From assembly GCA_030386875.1 (NCBI GenBank), contig CM059562.1:25659360-25723359 (forward strand): DNA of 64,000 nt, read 5' to 3'. The notes beneath the pieces are model-generated. The model saw only the letters and a program-made list of their open reading frames with translations, ran no database searches and was not told the origin of the DNA. Source of the stretch: Morinoia aosen. Taxonomy: Eukaryota > Arthropoda > Malacostraca > Amphipoda > Talitridae. Below, one piece after another: positions 1 to 12,655 of this stretch. Position 1 is the stretch's first letter. Each line of letters starts with the position of its first letter. A program made the translations under genes and the position numbers.

Positions 1-577
1 TTAGCTTATACACACCATACTAGCCTGCTTCGTGTGAAAGAAATAAATTTAAAAAATACAAAATAAGGCGTTCTGAATACGAGAATTAGAAAAAAACAAG
101 AGTTATTATATTACGAAACGAAACCAACACCAGTCGCTGGAAACTAGTGTAGCAAAATTTATAGGAAGGACCTAGGGTTACCATCGACAAGAACTGATTC
201 TCTTCTGCACACTGACGGGGATAGACTTGGTCGATAGACAACCTCGGGTTGTGCGCGAAAAGCTGGCGAGAATCAAGACGAGTGACGCACAGAGAAATTT
301 GGCATGTCGCATCACTGAATCATCTCCCGCATCAAACTTTTGGGCTGAATCATCTGATGCGCGCATATCTTGGACTTCAATGATCACACGAAACTGGGCA
401 GAAGGAATAAAAGAAGGGCTGCATAAAATTTCCAAATTCGTTTCTTGCTGACGACTCAGGATGATGAAAGTGCTAATTCATGAAAGAGCGTTGCAGCTTC
501 TAATGGACGTACGGACGAGGACTGTTGACAACAAAATACGGTTTCTTACTTAACTATCAATAATAATGGAACACTAC
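1..577. other. Non-coding AT-rich DNA, nothing recognised
   Basis: Short overlapping ORFs on both strands near 180-450 are mutual shadows with no recognisable domain. No RNA gene or repeat is seen before the element A copy that starts at about 578. Confidence 0.4.
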
Positions 578-941
578 TGAAGATTAAATTAGATTAGATT
601 ATCAGTTAGCTAAAGGCTCTCCATCCGCCACAAAGGCGATCCAAAGAGAGGAAGGAAGAAGGCACCCTTTAATATGGAGTTAAAGGAACGAGGAATCTAT
701 GTAGAAAAGGCAAAAAAATAGTAAATTGAGAACGAAGATTAAGAAACAAGATCAAAATCGAAAAAGAAAGTAGTAGGTGCAGAAAAACAGGGCAGCCGGG
801 AACCGAAAAAAATGGTACTTAACATAAAAACATTTGTTTCAACAGAAAGAAGGCCTACCTAACTCTCAGCTCGGGCTCTCACACGTTTTCCCCCTGGGAA
901 TGCTAATTCACATAGACGGAATAGTTGTATACTCCTGAGGG
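578..941 (-). mobile_element. Element A copy 1 (SINE-like retroposon, full length)
   Basis: This is a member of a roughly 360-bp dispersed family found at least 15 times in the window. In plus-strand reading it begins with a TTAGATTAGATT tail, runs through AGAGAGGAAGGAAGAAGGCACC and ends near CTCCTGAGGGG. The direct repeat GGAACACTAC lies at 568-577 and 942-951, consistent with target-site duplication. I assign minus strand because truncated family members keep this tail end, so (TAATC)n is taken as the 3' end. Confidence 0.8.
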
Positions 942-1322
942 GGAACACTACCAAATTTAAGCCAGCAGTCTCTTCGTTTGGCATTTTGACCGGCCATATA
1001 GCAGTCCGAGCTATGAAAATCACCTAGTACCAAAAATTACTTTATACCTAGCATCTAAATACTGCAAATCACTTAATATTTGAGAAATAAATAACTCACC
1101 TCTGAAAACTTTACACAAACGTAAATTAGACAGCATACAACGGGGAGAACAGCTTTGGAGAAACTCCACTTCTTACACAATAATAGAGTAAAGGTAATCC
1201 CCAACCATATCTTATTAACGGTGCTGAGGCGCAGCCTCCTCTACTAAGTGCAGAGAATTGCCAGTTTTTCGTCTCGTGAAAGCTTTGTAAGCAACATTGT
1301 AGGAACACTTGAGAATAGACAG

Positions 1323-1698
1323 TGTAGGAGTCGGAGCTGTCGGGATTTCTTATGTTGTTATTCTGTATTGTTATCAGTATGGAAAGCCTGCCGAAGATAC
1401 TGCTACCTATATAACGCGCTGTAATGTTAAAGCGTGAGGCATTAAGGATTAGGCATTCAGGCCTAGAGCTAGTCGCGCAGCCACCGCCGAGCTACGGCGT
1501 GTGCGCGTCGCACAGCGGTGCTGGGCGTTGCCTGCCCCGCCCGTTTATTGTGTTCTTCAGTATTGTAACAGCACATCACTCCAATAAAAGGACTTCGCAG
1601 CTGAGTGTAATTCTCCTCCCCCTTCCTACGTACAAGTTATATAAACGATCTCTAGAACCTTGGACCCCAGTATAGAAGACCATAAAACGGGTCCGTCA
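1323..1698 (+). repeat. Left LTR of the TRIM element
   Basis: This LTR is 376 bp with TG...CA ends and is GC-richer than its surroundings around 1470-1540. It holds an AATAAA polyadenylation signal at about 1583. An 83-codon open frame inside it is repeated identically in the other LTR and looks incidental. Confidence 0.92.
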
Positions 1699-2372
1699 TT
1701 TGGCGCCCGACAAACCATTCCTCGACGGAGTAATGAGATCGTTCAACATTTTGCGCTGTGAGATGGGCGCCGAGACTTTTGAAGGGAGGAGAGTGAAGTG
1801 GAGTGCTTATTAAGTGTTCATCGGCATCTCAGAGAAGATGAAGCCCACGGAAGCTGTTCAACGGGCAACGTGCAGTTTGCTGTAGCCGTTTCCGATTCTT
1901 GCGATAACATGTCGTGAGGTTCTCTCATATTTTCTGTGGCATGTTCTCAAGCCATGATTAATTTGTGTACTTAAGTGTTTGTTTCGTTTCATGTTTATCT
2001 TATTTTAGTGAAGTGTTCACGGTCGAGTTCATGATGGATTATGAAAGGTTGAAATCATTTATGACTATTCCGTTATGTTGAAATCATATATTTAAATTGG
2101 AACATTGACTTAGACGGTGAATGGCATTTAGTTTAGTCTTGCTTTGCGTCATCACTATTGTATGTTGTGATGTATTTTAGCTTTTGCTGTGTTCTCTGCT
2201 TCAATAAATGCGATGATTCTATTGACCACTAGTTATGTGTATTCACATCGGCTCTACCTTTATTTAACGTAATCGATTTAACGTAAATTATTCACATCAA
2301 TATAATGAACCTTTTGAATTTTTGATATGGGTTATGAAGTGAGAGGACCCACTTCCGCGATGAGGGGAGCCA
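1699..2372 (+). other. Non-coding internal domain of the TRIM element
   Basis: This is the 674-bp interior between the LTRs. It has the primer-binding-site-like sequence at its left end and a purine-rich tract at its right end. No gag or pol frame is present. Only these cis-acting signals can be proposed. Confidence 0.8.
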
Positions 2373-2748
2373 TGTAGGAGTCGGAGCTGTCGGGATTTCT
2401 TATGTTGTTATTCTGTATTGTTATCAGTATGGAAAGCCTGCCGAAGATAATGCTACCTATATAACGCGCTGTAATGTTAAAGCGTGAGGCATTAAGGATT
2501 AGGCATTCAGGCCTAGAGCTAGTCGCGCAGCCACCGCCGAGCTACGGCGTGTGCGCGTCGCACAGCGGTGCTGGGCGTTGCCTGCCCCGCCCGTTTATTG
2601 TGTTCTTCAGTATTGTAACAGCACATCACTCCAATAAAAGGACTTCGCAGCTGAGTGTAATTCTCCTCCCCCTTCCTACGTACAAGTTATATAAACGATC
2701 TCTAGAACCTTGGACCCCAGTATAGAAGACCATAAAACGGGTCCGTCA
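2373..2748 (+). repeat. Right LTR of the TRIM element
   Basis: This copy is the same length as the left LTR. The one difference I found is in the CCGAAGATA(A/C)TGC segment near 2450. It is followed directly by ACAG, the right half of the target duplication. Confidence 0.92.
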
Positions 2749-2752
2749 ACAG

Positions 2753-5700
2753 AAATTAGAACGCAATGAATCACAAATACTTGTAATTGATCGCCGACTG
2801 CTCATTACGCCGCTGGCTGACATGGTGTACCCCAAGCATCCTCGTGTTCTTGCAGAACTATGGAACACATTTCGACTTATATTATTGTCTATAATTAGCC
2901 GAAAAGTGATACCAGTGTTATAGAGAATATTTTCAGTAATTCATACACAGTAAGGAGAAAAATGATACCTAGCACTGTTTTCAATGATTTTACATCAAAA
3001 ACATTTCGTTAGAACGTCTCTGTTTTGCTTTCTTTTAGTTGGATTCGTATTTTTACACACGGTTAAGAAAAGTTAGTCCTAAAATTTGGAACAACCAGAC
3101 TTGGATAGCAACTACTTACATATTTGACTGGTAAAAAAGGTCAAGCAACGTTTTACCACTGCATGATACTGAAAGCATTCGAACAATGGCGGTAGACATC
3201 ACGAAAATTGGCATGTGACGTAAAGAGGGCGGCTGTACTTGAAACAAAGATCATTTGTCTGATGTAACCACCAGCGAGCGCCAAACGCACAGAATGTGAG
3301 CACGAGGACAAACAATTGGTTCCACGTGCTCTTTGAAGAGCTCAAACTCCCGCAGCTTTACGTGGACCATCGATTTCACGTCGTTTACACTTTGACGGGT
3401 CCTTAATTTTGTAGCAGTGTTGGGAGTGAGGTCCTGGTTTACTCGGGACGAAAATAACTGGCGCCAGGTTTGGAAATGCAGCGAGATCAGCAGCGTGAAT
3501 TGTTGCTAGACTGCCTGCGCCTTTGCAATAAGATGTATGGGTCGACTGCACCGCCTGCTCATCCTTCGAAACTTCACTCCATCTGCTACTGAAACTTGCC
3601 ACATGATGCAGAAGATGCGTTTCTGATTTTACAGCTGAAGCTTTAAAATGCTTCACTGCGCGGAAGTAAAAATTACGCTTTTAAATGTGATTCTACTTGA
3701 AACGATGGTGGCTAAACATTCCCTTCCATTCATTCATGCGAAAAACATAAGAGCTTCCTCCTCTGTGAGAGGTTGTGGAAGAATTAATATTTCAGTGAGT
3801 TCGCGCAAACTTTCCTTCCAGTAACCCCTAACAATAATAGCCACTGTGTATTTATACACATGAGTTGCCCCCAAAAAGTAATCCTTGGACTGACGATTAC
3901 TCATGTATTTTTTGTTCTTGTTTCAAGCACAATTATTACAGATTGCATTCCACATTCAAGTTTATTCAATTTAATGAACTTTTCTTTGATTCAACTCACT
4001 AGACTTGAATCTATGCCAATAATCACCTACATCATACTATATCAAAATGAATAAAACATGAGTGCTAAGCAGTTAAAGAGTGAGTTATTTTTTTTTTTTG
4101 GGGGGGGGGGGGGGGAGGAGGAAACCCTGTATTAGACGCCTAGCAAATAATTGAGAGGTTCCTGATCAGTGTACTTCAGCACCTGCCATATATGATAAAC
4201 TATTTTTTAGGCTTCCATTTTCTTTAACTAATATCAACGTACAAAATGCCTAAGAGGGATTTACCCTAATTTTATATGTGTTCGAAAAAAGTTATCTTAA
4301 TAAATTACTTCAATATATAAAAAAATTGCCCAACTTAATCAAGTTAAAAGCGATTGTAAAAATGTGGGTGGACCAGCCACACGTGGCATCACCTCGTCAA
4401 AAATCTGCTAGAAAACGTTTTGATCAATTAATTTAGTTCGGTTAGGGTATTTTACGTAAGTTTGTTTTTAGCCCACATCGAGTCAGTGGGAAAATATTAT
4501 AAGTACATGGTTTAATTATACGCCCCAAATTTCAAGGAAATTCCACGTTTGTGGGACTTAAGAAAATGAGGCTCTACTTCAGGAATTGTTGGCGTACATC
4601 AAACACCCAATGTTCTTCATTCACTGACTCGAAGTGTGCTAAACGGACCTAATGTAATTAAAAAACATTCTCATTTTAAATTTTCTCAACCATTTTTCAA
4701 TTTTCAACCATTTCCTCAACCTTTCTCCTAACCTAAATTGATTATTACGTTTCAATGAGTGTATGTTTGGCAAGTCGTCGTTGTATGTTACGTTAACAGG
4801 ACGTTAGCTGCCAGTTTTATTCATAGTTTTTCAAAGCGCTCATAACTTTAATCATCAGATAATTTTTTTCCGATAAAAATCGAGTATCTGAATTATTTTT
4901 CTTAAACACTAAAATTTTAAGAAAATCAGTCGATGAATTTTCGTACAGAAATTAGTCAAAGAGAATCAATTTCAAAAGAAGTCCTACAAACAGCCTCTCA
5001 TTTTGAGTAGCCTCTTAATGCTACCTTATGTACGCACCCCAAAAAGCCCTGAAGCATCGATTTGCGGCAAATGCGTCCAAGAATGGTTTCTGTCTTGTCT
5101 TCGAAACATATGATTGGCATAGCATAAAATACTTGATGAGTGTATCTGTGATACGGGTGGTGTCATTTCGTGGGTGTTGTGATAGAATCCAAATTGCTGA
5201 TTTCAATTAAAGTTTTCATGATAGACCCACATGACCCGCGAATAACTCGCGTTTATACAGGCTTCTAATTTCATATTAATGGGATTCATGAGTAATTAAC
5301 TGTTTTGGTTTATGTAGTGAATAAATTACCAATCATTTATTTTCATTCAACAACTTTGATGCCATCTTAGAAAAGTATTTGAAACCACTATTAAATAACA
5401 CAACGCCTGTATGCATGTATACTTCTATGTAATTAAAGACCCATTTAAGTCAACACAACCTTTCTAGTTCTAACCTTACAAAGATTTGAAGACGCAATTC
5501 TTGGTCCTCCTGACTCATATGAATCCTTCACTGTTACATTCGTTGTCTGTTTCTATCACGGGTTGCTTGCGTTTTGTCTTCTCGCAAGCGCTGTCGTCTG
5601 CTTCTCTGTCGCACTCTTGGTGCTTCTCTTTGCTCTTTTCTCTTCTCCATTGTTTTAGATGGGAAAAAACGGTTCAATTTCTTTTAATCGGACGTAAAAT

Positions 5701-5860
5701 CGCGAATAAATTTTCAATGTTAATATGGGATGTAATTTTTAAGAGTGGAAGTTAATGACCAAACTGTGGCATGAGTACCGCAATTAATGATCGGCGTATT
5801 TAATGATGAAGGGTGTGATACACATAGAAATATACATAGTTTCAACCGTATTGCTATAGA
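2753..5860. other. Long stretch without recognised genes
   Basis: AT-rich DNA with no ORF I recognise. A run of 12 T (4088-4099) is followed directly by 16 G (4100-4115), a simple-sequence junction that may also be unstable. A minus-strand 104-codon frame at 3342-3656 lacks any motif I know, and the opposed 5021-5210 frames are shadows of each other. Confidence 0.4.
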
Positions 5861-5953
5861 GGTAAGTTAGTTTAAGCCTCCCTAATCACAACAAAGGTGT
5901 TCCAAAGAGAGAAGGGAGAAAGGCACCATCTCGTATGCTCTGAGAGAAATTCT
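5861..5953 (-). mobile_element. Element A copy 2 (truncated)
   Basis: GTAAGTTAGTTTAAGCCTCC followed by a purine-rich GAGAGAAGGGAGAAAGGCACC segment matches the tail end of element A. Similarity fades after about 5953. It is the same terminal part retained by the truncated copy at 61087, as expected for 5' truncation on the minus strand. No target duplication was found. Confidence 0.6.
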
Positions 5954-8786
5954 GATGTACTTGTGTGAGTCAGCCAGTTATTTGGAGAAATCCTGAAACA
6001 TACTACTGTATCATTTTCGACAACATGATGAAGTGGTCGAGACAGCTAATTTTATATTCGCATTCCAAACGGTCAAAAAATACATGTTAAAAAAAGAACT
6101 GCGATTGAATTTTGTGAATGGAATATAATTCTCTCGAGAAACCTTACGATCTTCGCTATTTTCCTCCAAATTTTTAGATATTGTTTGCTCATTAGCACTA
6201 ACCATTTTGAGAAAGTGAAACATTTTTGTGGAATATTACTGACTAACGCTAATTAAGTGTATCCTAGTTGACACACATGAGCGAGTCATATCAGCCCATG
6301 ACACATGAAAGTATCTCGCAATACATTCACTGATGTTTATCGATGGCACACTTTTGGGTTGTTTTGTGACAAATATTTTTCTCCGAGTGAAGTTTAGGGA
6401 ACGAGGAATTCAAATGGTAATTAAGTTATATTTCTGTAAGGCGTGCATGAGCGAAGTATTGATGAAGGCACAATCCAGGAGGCACAATCCATAGAACGAG
6501 GGTTTCATACAATAATCAACCTTAATGAATGGGCTACATGTTTTATGAAACAGTTTTTAATAGTTATTCTCGATGGACGGGTTCGCTTGTGATACATTAA
6601 AAGTAAAACAAAATAAAATCACAACAAATTTCAAAGTTACACGACAACATTTAGAATTTAAAATGCAACTATGAAAACTATGTAGCTCTTTCTCTCGAGA
6701 TTTTCTGCGCATCAGTGAAGAACTTGAAGCACATTCATTCTGATCAATTTAGATGCTTTTTTCGTAAAATTTTTAACCAGCAAGTGAGGGGTAAAGGGCG
6801 AAAAAATAGCCCTCGAATAGTAATTTACCGGAATTAGGAGCGGTGTTGACATTGGGTGTCGAGTGAATTAACATATCATACTTTACATTGTCTAGGTTGA
6901 CTCGTATATCATAGCTCTTGGTAAAGCGATGGAGTTCTAACCGATCAGAGAATCGATGCAGATTGTTCAGTAATAAACCAAGTTGGCTGAGAAGTTGCCT
7001 TGCACGTGTACATCATAGAAGTTTTTTGCCCAGTTAAATGTACTGTGGAGAATCATGAAAACTCATCTGCTGCAGTGATATTCAGAATCCTACTCTCCTG
7101 AGCTAAATTTGTCAGAAAATAAACGGAAAATCATAGTGTTGTTTCTTAAGAATATTTTGATGGGGTACTAAAATGATGAAGTCACTACCATGGGTATGGG
7201 GCAATTATCTTTTACCTTTCAGCTAGAGCATACAGAGCTTGTCACAAATTAAATCGCTTGCTCTGAAAATTTACCCTCAATCAATAAGTTCACAATAAGA
7301 ACTTGTATATTCTTTGACATTAATTTCACTAATACTGATATGATTTCTCAGATCTAGCGTCCAAGAAAAATTTCTTTGTGCTAAGGAAACTTCGAGGATT
7401 ACGACTGGCCTGCGTAATTACTTCGAATATCTAAGAAGAACTGCGTCGATCATCGTACTTGAAAAAATATTCCATTACGAGTTACCAACGGATATAAGCA
7501 TGCCAAATCTTCGAGGAAAATTCCAGAAGCCTGCACGATACAGAACCTCGTCTCGGACAAGTCACATCGGAGTCTTTCATCGAACGCTGGAGGATGCCAT
7601 CAACTACTATTCGATTCATTATATTCTTAATCTATAGTTATTCTAATTAGGAATGTTTCTTGTATTTTAGTGCGTATTTCATAATAGGAATTCATAGGGG
7701 TGTTATTGATTCAATTAGGCATATTTCCATGTATGTTAGAATGACTTTATTATTCTAACGAACGCCGTTCAAACGAGATAACCAAGGTGCGGTTCTGTAC
7801 TAGCAAGCGAGCCACAGCTTGAGGGAGCTCAAGGCAGTTAAGCACCAGACCCCATCAAAGACAGAACTGTGTCGTGGAAATCTTCTGCCACGCCTTCGGG
7901 TGCTGGCGCCGGTGCTAGAAACTTCCATTAAATAACTAATTACCATGGAAGCTAAATTTCATTCGTTGAACAACTAATTGCGAAAAACATTCCACGTCAT
8001 CCTAATTCCGTGTTCGAGTGTCCGACTACGAGAATCTGGTGCCGGTGCAATGAACTTTCACCTACTAAATATTGTGAAGCCAATATCCGTTCATTAAACT
8101 GGCACAACCTAAAATTCATCGAAAGCCAGCATCGTAAACTCAGCGCCATCATGCCCATTGTGCCAAACCGGAGTGACGGGCCGGCATCTCAGCCTCAACG
8201 TTCGGGGCATCATTCCAGTCTCCACCTCTCCCTTAAGATGAGTTGTTCTTCAGTTCATTCGGTCATTTGTGAAACCAATCAGAATCAATATCTTAGTACG
8301 TAGACCATTGTTATATTTAGGTACAGCAAGTGAACTTTATATAGTAATTCCTTTAATATCTGTATTGCGCATTCAATTTATTCTTAGGAAGTAAATTTAC
8401 CCATGTAGTTCACAAGTGTGTGTTATTTTCCTGTGTTGTGAAAAGGCGTGACAAACTTGTTAGAGGCATGGAAATACGTTACCAAAAATAATTCCAATTC
8501 GTTCATTTGATTTCATAATAAAATAATTTTCTCTACAAAGGGATGGTGGCAGGCTATCAATCAATTAAAGTCAAGGCGAGGACATTAAAGTCACGTCTAT
8601 ATTAATAAAAATACATTAATTGTGGCGTAATCAAAAGTCACGACAGATAAAAGAAATAAATTACATTTCGAAATAACCACATCACGATGGAGGATTAAGA
8701 TAAATGTTGTGGACCCGATGAATATTAGGAAGGTCACGACAATACTGATAACTGGTTTAAAATTATTTTTCAATTATTTTTTCAAT
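5954..8786. other. Long stretch without recognised genes
   Basis: AT-rich and mostly featureless. A slightly GC-richer patch at about 7780-8240 holds a 97-codon plus-strand frame (8010-8303) rich in Ser, His and Arg. I cannot relate it to any family, and it shows no signal peptide or domain pattern. Confidence 0.35.
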
Positions 8787-9048
8787 GACTGTACAGGCAG
8801 ACATCAGACTGTACAGGCAAACACTGGACTGTACAGGCAGACACGAGACTGTACAGGCAGACACGAGACTGTACAGGCAGACATCAGACTGTACAGGCAA
8901 ACACTGGACTGTAAAGGCAGGCACGAGACTGTACAGGCAGACACGAGACTGTACAGGCAGACACGAGACTGTATAGGCAGACACGAGACTGTACAGGCAG
9001 ACACGAGACTGTACAGGCAGACACGAGACTGTAAAGGCAGACTGTACA
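8787..9048 (+). repeat. 20-bp minisatellite, about 13 copies
   Basis: Tandem units of ACTGTACAGGCAGACACGAG with variants. The pair ACATCAG then AAACACTGG occurs twice, 80 bp apart, indicating a higher-order unit of four. Because 20 is not a multiple of 3, the array stays open in several frames on both strands. The resulting ORFs are artefacts of repetition. Confidence 0.95.
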
Positions 9049-9340
9049 ATACTCACAAGTAGCGCAATGCAGTGTAGGCGGCCAGGGAGCTGCTGGACAG
9101 GTTTGTCAGGTTGTTGTAGTTCAGGTTCCTGCAAGAAATAACCCCTATTAGGCCTTTGTCAGGAAGAATCCATAAGATCAGAAAACCTAATTGCTGTTAT
9201 ATGTGCATTTTCTAAATTATTAAATTAGTTTTCATTATTAAAAAGGTTTTAGTCACCAAGTTGGTTCTTAAACAGGGTAAAAATTAAATTTAAACTCAGG
9301 ATGTTTCAGGACGATAATGCTCATCACTTCATGGTTCCTA

Positions 9341-9735
9341 TTCAGGGGAATAGAGCTATTATATTTATGGGAGTTATCATTCCCAGAGGAAAATATCAGG
9401 TCCGGGTTAAGAGTTAAGTAGGCCTTCTTTTTGTTGTAACAAAAATATGATTTCTGTTTCGTTAAGGACCATCTTTTTTAGGTTTACGGCTGTCCTGTTT
9501 TTAAGCACCTTCGAGTTTCTTTTGCAACTTCAATCTTGTTCCCTAACCTTCTTTCTCAAGTTACTGTTTCTATGCACAGAGGATCCTTTGCGAGAACACG
9601 CTTTGTTCATAGATTCTGCGTTCTCTTAACTTCATACTAAATAGTGCTTTCATCCTTCGCCTCTTTGAACACCTTTGCTGTAGTAAGGAAGGATGAAACT
9701 AACTTATAATCAATCACAATCAATCCTCATGGCCC
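9341..9735 (+). mobile_element. Element A copy 3 (opposite orientation, diverged)
   Basis: This is the reverse complement of the other copies: it starts near GGGGAATAGAG and ends in TAATCAATCACAATCAATC, a degenerate form of the TAATC tail. It is the only one of 15 copies in this orientation. It carries the extra segment of roughly 25-30 bp (about 9577-9606) shared with copies 7 and 9-12. A 60-codon frame at 9447 is matched by a related frame in copy 13 but is not convincing as a protein. Confidence 0.75.
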
Positions 9736-12302
9736 AGTCGTCAAAGTTTGGTATTTACCATCACAGGGGACAATGAAGTGCATGTATTTACCCCACAATA
9801 TACGAATCTGAATTCCATTAAAAATTGATGAGATAAACTCGAAGAGAAAAAAGCGTTTCTCTTCGCTGCCTCTTTCACTGAACATTTAAAGGGGAGAGAT
9901 TAATTCAATTATAATCAAAATTAGATTGACATAAGATGAGGACTAGTAAAATCAACGTCAGAAAAAATGTAATTTGCTAGTGTTAACTTACTAAAAATAA
10001 ATTTTCAAAGCAAGTGTCTTTGTATGTCACCAGCTTTATATGGTCTTGCTGGATGACAAAAGACAACTGTCCCATACCATCTGTAGGTGCTCTAACCTCG
10101 TGTACTCAGCGACTAATTGTCTCCTAGCCCCGAGAGTACATCAGATGTGTAGCACAATTGGCCTAAAAATAATTCCCTACTCGTGTCATTTTGAGACTTT
10201 GTACGCTCGTATTATTTTCATAGAATGAGCACTTGTAGAGTGTCCTTCACTAGAGCCTGAACAGGCTACAGACAAGTTTGCAGTTGATAAGGACAGTCCG
10301 GGCAGGCTAGCTGACCGAGTAATTTTTGGCATCGCTTCAAAATTTTTGGACACATTTTCCACTGCATCCACACATTTTTCACTGTATGCTAGGAGCCATA
10401 TTTGCAACTATGTCGCTTCTGGAACTACGTGTCGTCCCTTTCAAATTCTGTCGTGTCAGCGTATGTTGATGAATTCGTGCTCCGGGAGAGGTACGGGACT
10501 CAGGATGTTTCAACTTTTCTTAAGGATAATGTTGAAGAGTCCTGTCTTCTACAACATACCTTGTTTGAGTGTGTATGTCATCGGTTGTTAGTAACTAGAG
10601 CATCAGTTATTTGGTAGTTGTTTTACCATTATTACACAGTGATGCACTTCTTCAGGACGAAGTGTCCATTTCCGTGTAGTGATTTTTTATCTTTTTCTGT
10701 AAGACTAGTCACGTTAAAATCCGCTGTCGTCTTCTACTGACGGCGGATTATGACAACCGATCCACATTTTTAGCGTTTTTGCTGGGCGGGTTGATCTAAA
10801 CATTTATTTTACGTCGGTTATGATGCATCATCCGAGCAAAAAAGAAAACAGAATTATACTTATAGAACAGTTGAGTGGCCTCATTTTCTTACGACAAAAA
10901 ATCGCCGATTCAAATCCATCCAAGCAGAAACAACTCCAAAACTATACGTACAAGCAATGCTTTAAAATGCCTGCAGGGCAATGCAAGATGGAGCCATTGC
11001 TTCACGAGGTACTTGTCAAAGTTTTATCACTCCCTCTCCGCTCTCTAAGCATGTAAACTTTAACCGAAAGGTCTTGCACGACAAGCGTTGCAGTTCTTGA
11101 CAGTCCGGTCTCCATTTATCATCGCATCTAGATTTTTTGCGTATTTTTGCGGAAAGTAAAGGCCTCTTGATTAATTTGCCACAGCGTACGTCTTTTTTTC
11201 TTCAGTTCACGACTTCCGGTCGTGGCAGAAATAATTATAGAACACACAAGAAACTCGGCAGCCGCGACAATGAAGGCCGGTTTTTCTTTACTGAACTGTT
11301 CAGAGAACGCCGATCTCTCTCATCAAGAATGTTATGCTTTTTACGCCACAAGATGAATAGATTTGGCTATCCAGTTCCCAGCGTACAGAGTTTTTTTTGC
11401 AACGATCTGATGCCTATACCAGTCGTTCGGTGTACAGATAATATGCCCGAGAAGATTTTCCCCTACGATGAAAAGCGACCATGCATTCTACTGGGTATCC
11501 AATGGTAAAACACCTGTTCCACAAATTTTTTTTTTTGTCTCTGGACAATATCTAGAAGAGCAATAATCAAGAAACAAGCCAACAAAACATCACTTCTAAA
11601 CTATATTCCTCATCCTGAATATGTAGGATGAAGCTCTAATCACAGAGCTACCAGCATGAGTATTCATGTATATTTGTGCATGTGCATATGGGTATGTAGG
11701 TGTATACGTATGTTTACATATGCATATAAAATACTTCATATGAAAAACATTGGCCCGTCTGTCAAACTGTACTGTCTCAGTTTGATACTATCGCTCTGTC
11801 TTATATGGTCAATTAATCTTAACTTACAACCATTTATGTTACTTCAAAATTGGTTCATCTCATGATAAGTTGCCATAGAAGCCTCGTAGCTCATTTGACC
11901 CACAATGTTAATATTGTTGGATATTGGATATACTTCTGAGTCTTGCTTGTAACGGTGTACATATAGGCTATTAATGAATAAATTTTTCGAATCTTACAAA
12001 ATAGTTTACGCTCCTCGATATACATACAATAAGTCATAACATAAAATTTTAATGGAGTAAATGCATGCCAACAAATGCTGAAAAACGTAGGTAGAATACG
12101 GCAAAATCACGAGGCAACTTTTTTTGGCTACGGAACGTACATTGGTTATGCAACACATTGCCCGCACATTGAAGTTAGGCTCAACAAGAATTACGCATTA
12201 TTACTTCAAACGGGTTGGAAAGAATTTTTGTGCCTTGTTTGCTCATAAATTATGTGTAACAATTATATGTCTCCAATCCTAATAATACTTGAAGTTTAGG
12301 AT
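9736..12302. other. Stretch without recognised genes; one hairpin
   Basis: Overlapping plus-strand frames at 10346-10617 and 10820-11508 are open for 70-123 codons. They contain no motif I can name and may be old transposon debris. An imperfect hairpin at about 10717-10750 pairs AATCCGCTGTCG with TGACGGCGGATT. Confidence 0.35.
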
Positions 12303-12655
12303 CAGATTATATTAGTTTTTGCCTTCCTTGCCTAAAAAAAGATCTTCAAAGAGAGGAAGGATGAAACCCCCATTTAGTATTGAGTTAAGAGAACGTAGAA
12401 TCTACGCACGACTAAACAAAATCTTTCGCGCATTGAAACAGTGAGTTAGGAAGGAATGTTATGAAACAAGATAATAGTTGAAGAAAGTCAGAGGTGCTGA
12501 AAAAAGGACGTCAGTGAAACGGAAAAACAAATCCGGAGAAAATAAAAAATCGAGTTAAACAAAAAGAAGGCCTACCCAACTTTCAGCTCGGGACCACATA
12601 GTTTCCTTCGGAAGTGCTAATTCTAGTAAATATCATCGTTGCCTCCCCGTGAGAA
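12303..12655 (-). mobile_element. Element A copy 4 (diverged)
   Basis: It retains GAGAGGAAGGATGAAACCCC, the ACGTAGAATCTACGC segment and AAAAAGAAGGCCTACCCAAC. The end near GCTAATTC and CCCGTGAG is eroded. No target duplication was seen. Confidence 0.65.

Larger units (their letters stand above)
1323..2748 (+). mobile_element. Complete TRIM-like non-autonomous LTR retrotransposon
   Basis: Two 376-bp direct LTRs (1323-1698 and 2373-2748) start TGTAGGAG and end GTCCGTCA, giving the TG...CA termini of retroviral-type LTRs. A 4-bp target duplication ACAG flanks the unit at 1319-1322 and 2749-2752. Two bases after the left LTR, TGGCGCCCGACAAA at 1701 resembles a primer binding site for a tRNA-Lys-type primer. 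A purine-rich tract GATGAGGGGAGC at about 2359-2370 precedes the right LTR and may be the polypurine tract. The internal region is only 674 bp and encodes no gag or pol, so mobilisation would need an autonomous partner in trans. The LTRs differ at only one position I can find, which implies a recent insertion. The 4-bp duplication fits Ty3/gypsy-like integrases but does not prove the family. Confidence 0.92.

Noticed and set aside
1424..1675. 83-codon frame repeated identically at 2474-2725
   Set aside because: It lies wholly inside the LTRs, covering the polyadenylation signal, and has no domain.
3342..3656. 104-codon minus-strand frame as a gene
   Set aside because: No motif, no splice or signal context, and length is within chance for 64 kb.
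8787..9048. CRISPR array
   Set aside because: Units are contiguous without unique spacers, and the genome is eukaryotic.
8709..9134. Open frames of 63-123 codons on both strands over the minisatellite
   Set aside because: They arise because the 20-bp unit lacks stops in several frames. Both strands and more than one frame are open at once.
10402..10617. A LINE RNase H/zinc-finger-like end, based on a His/Cys-containing CLLQHTLFECVCH segment
   Set aside because: One short resemblance only, with no reverse transcriptase nearby and overlapping alternative frames.
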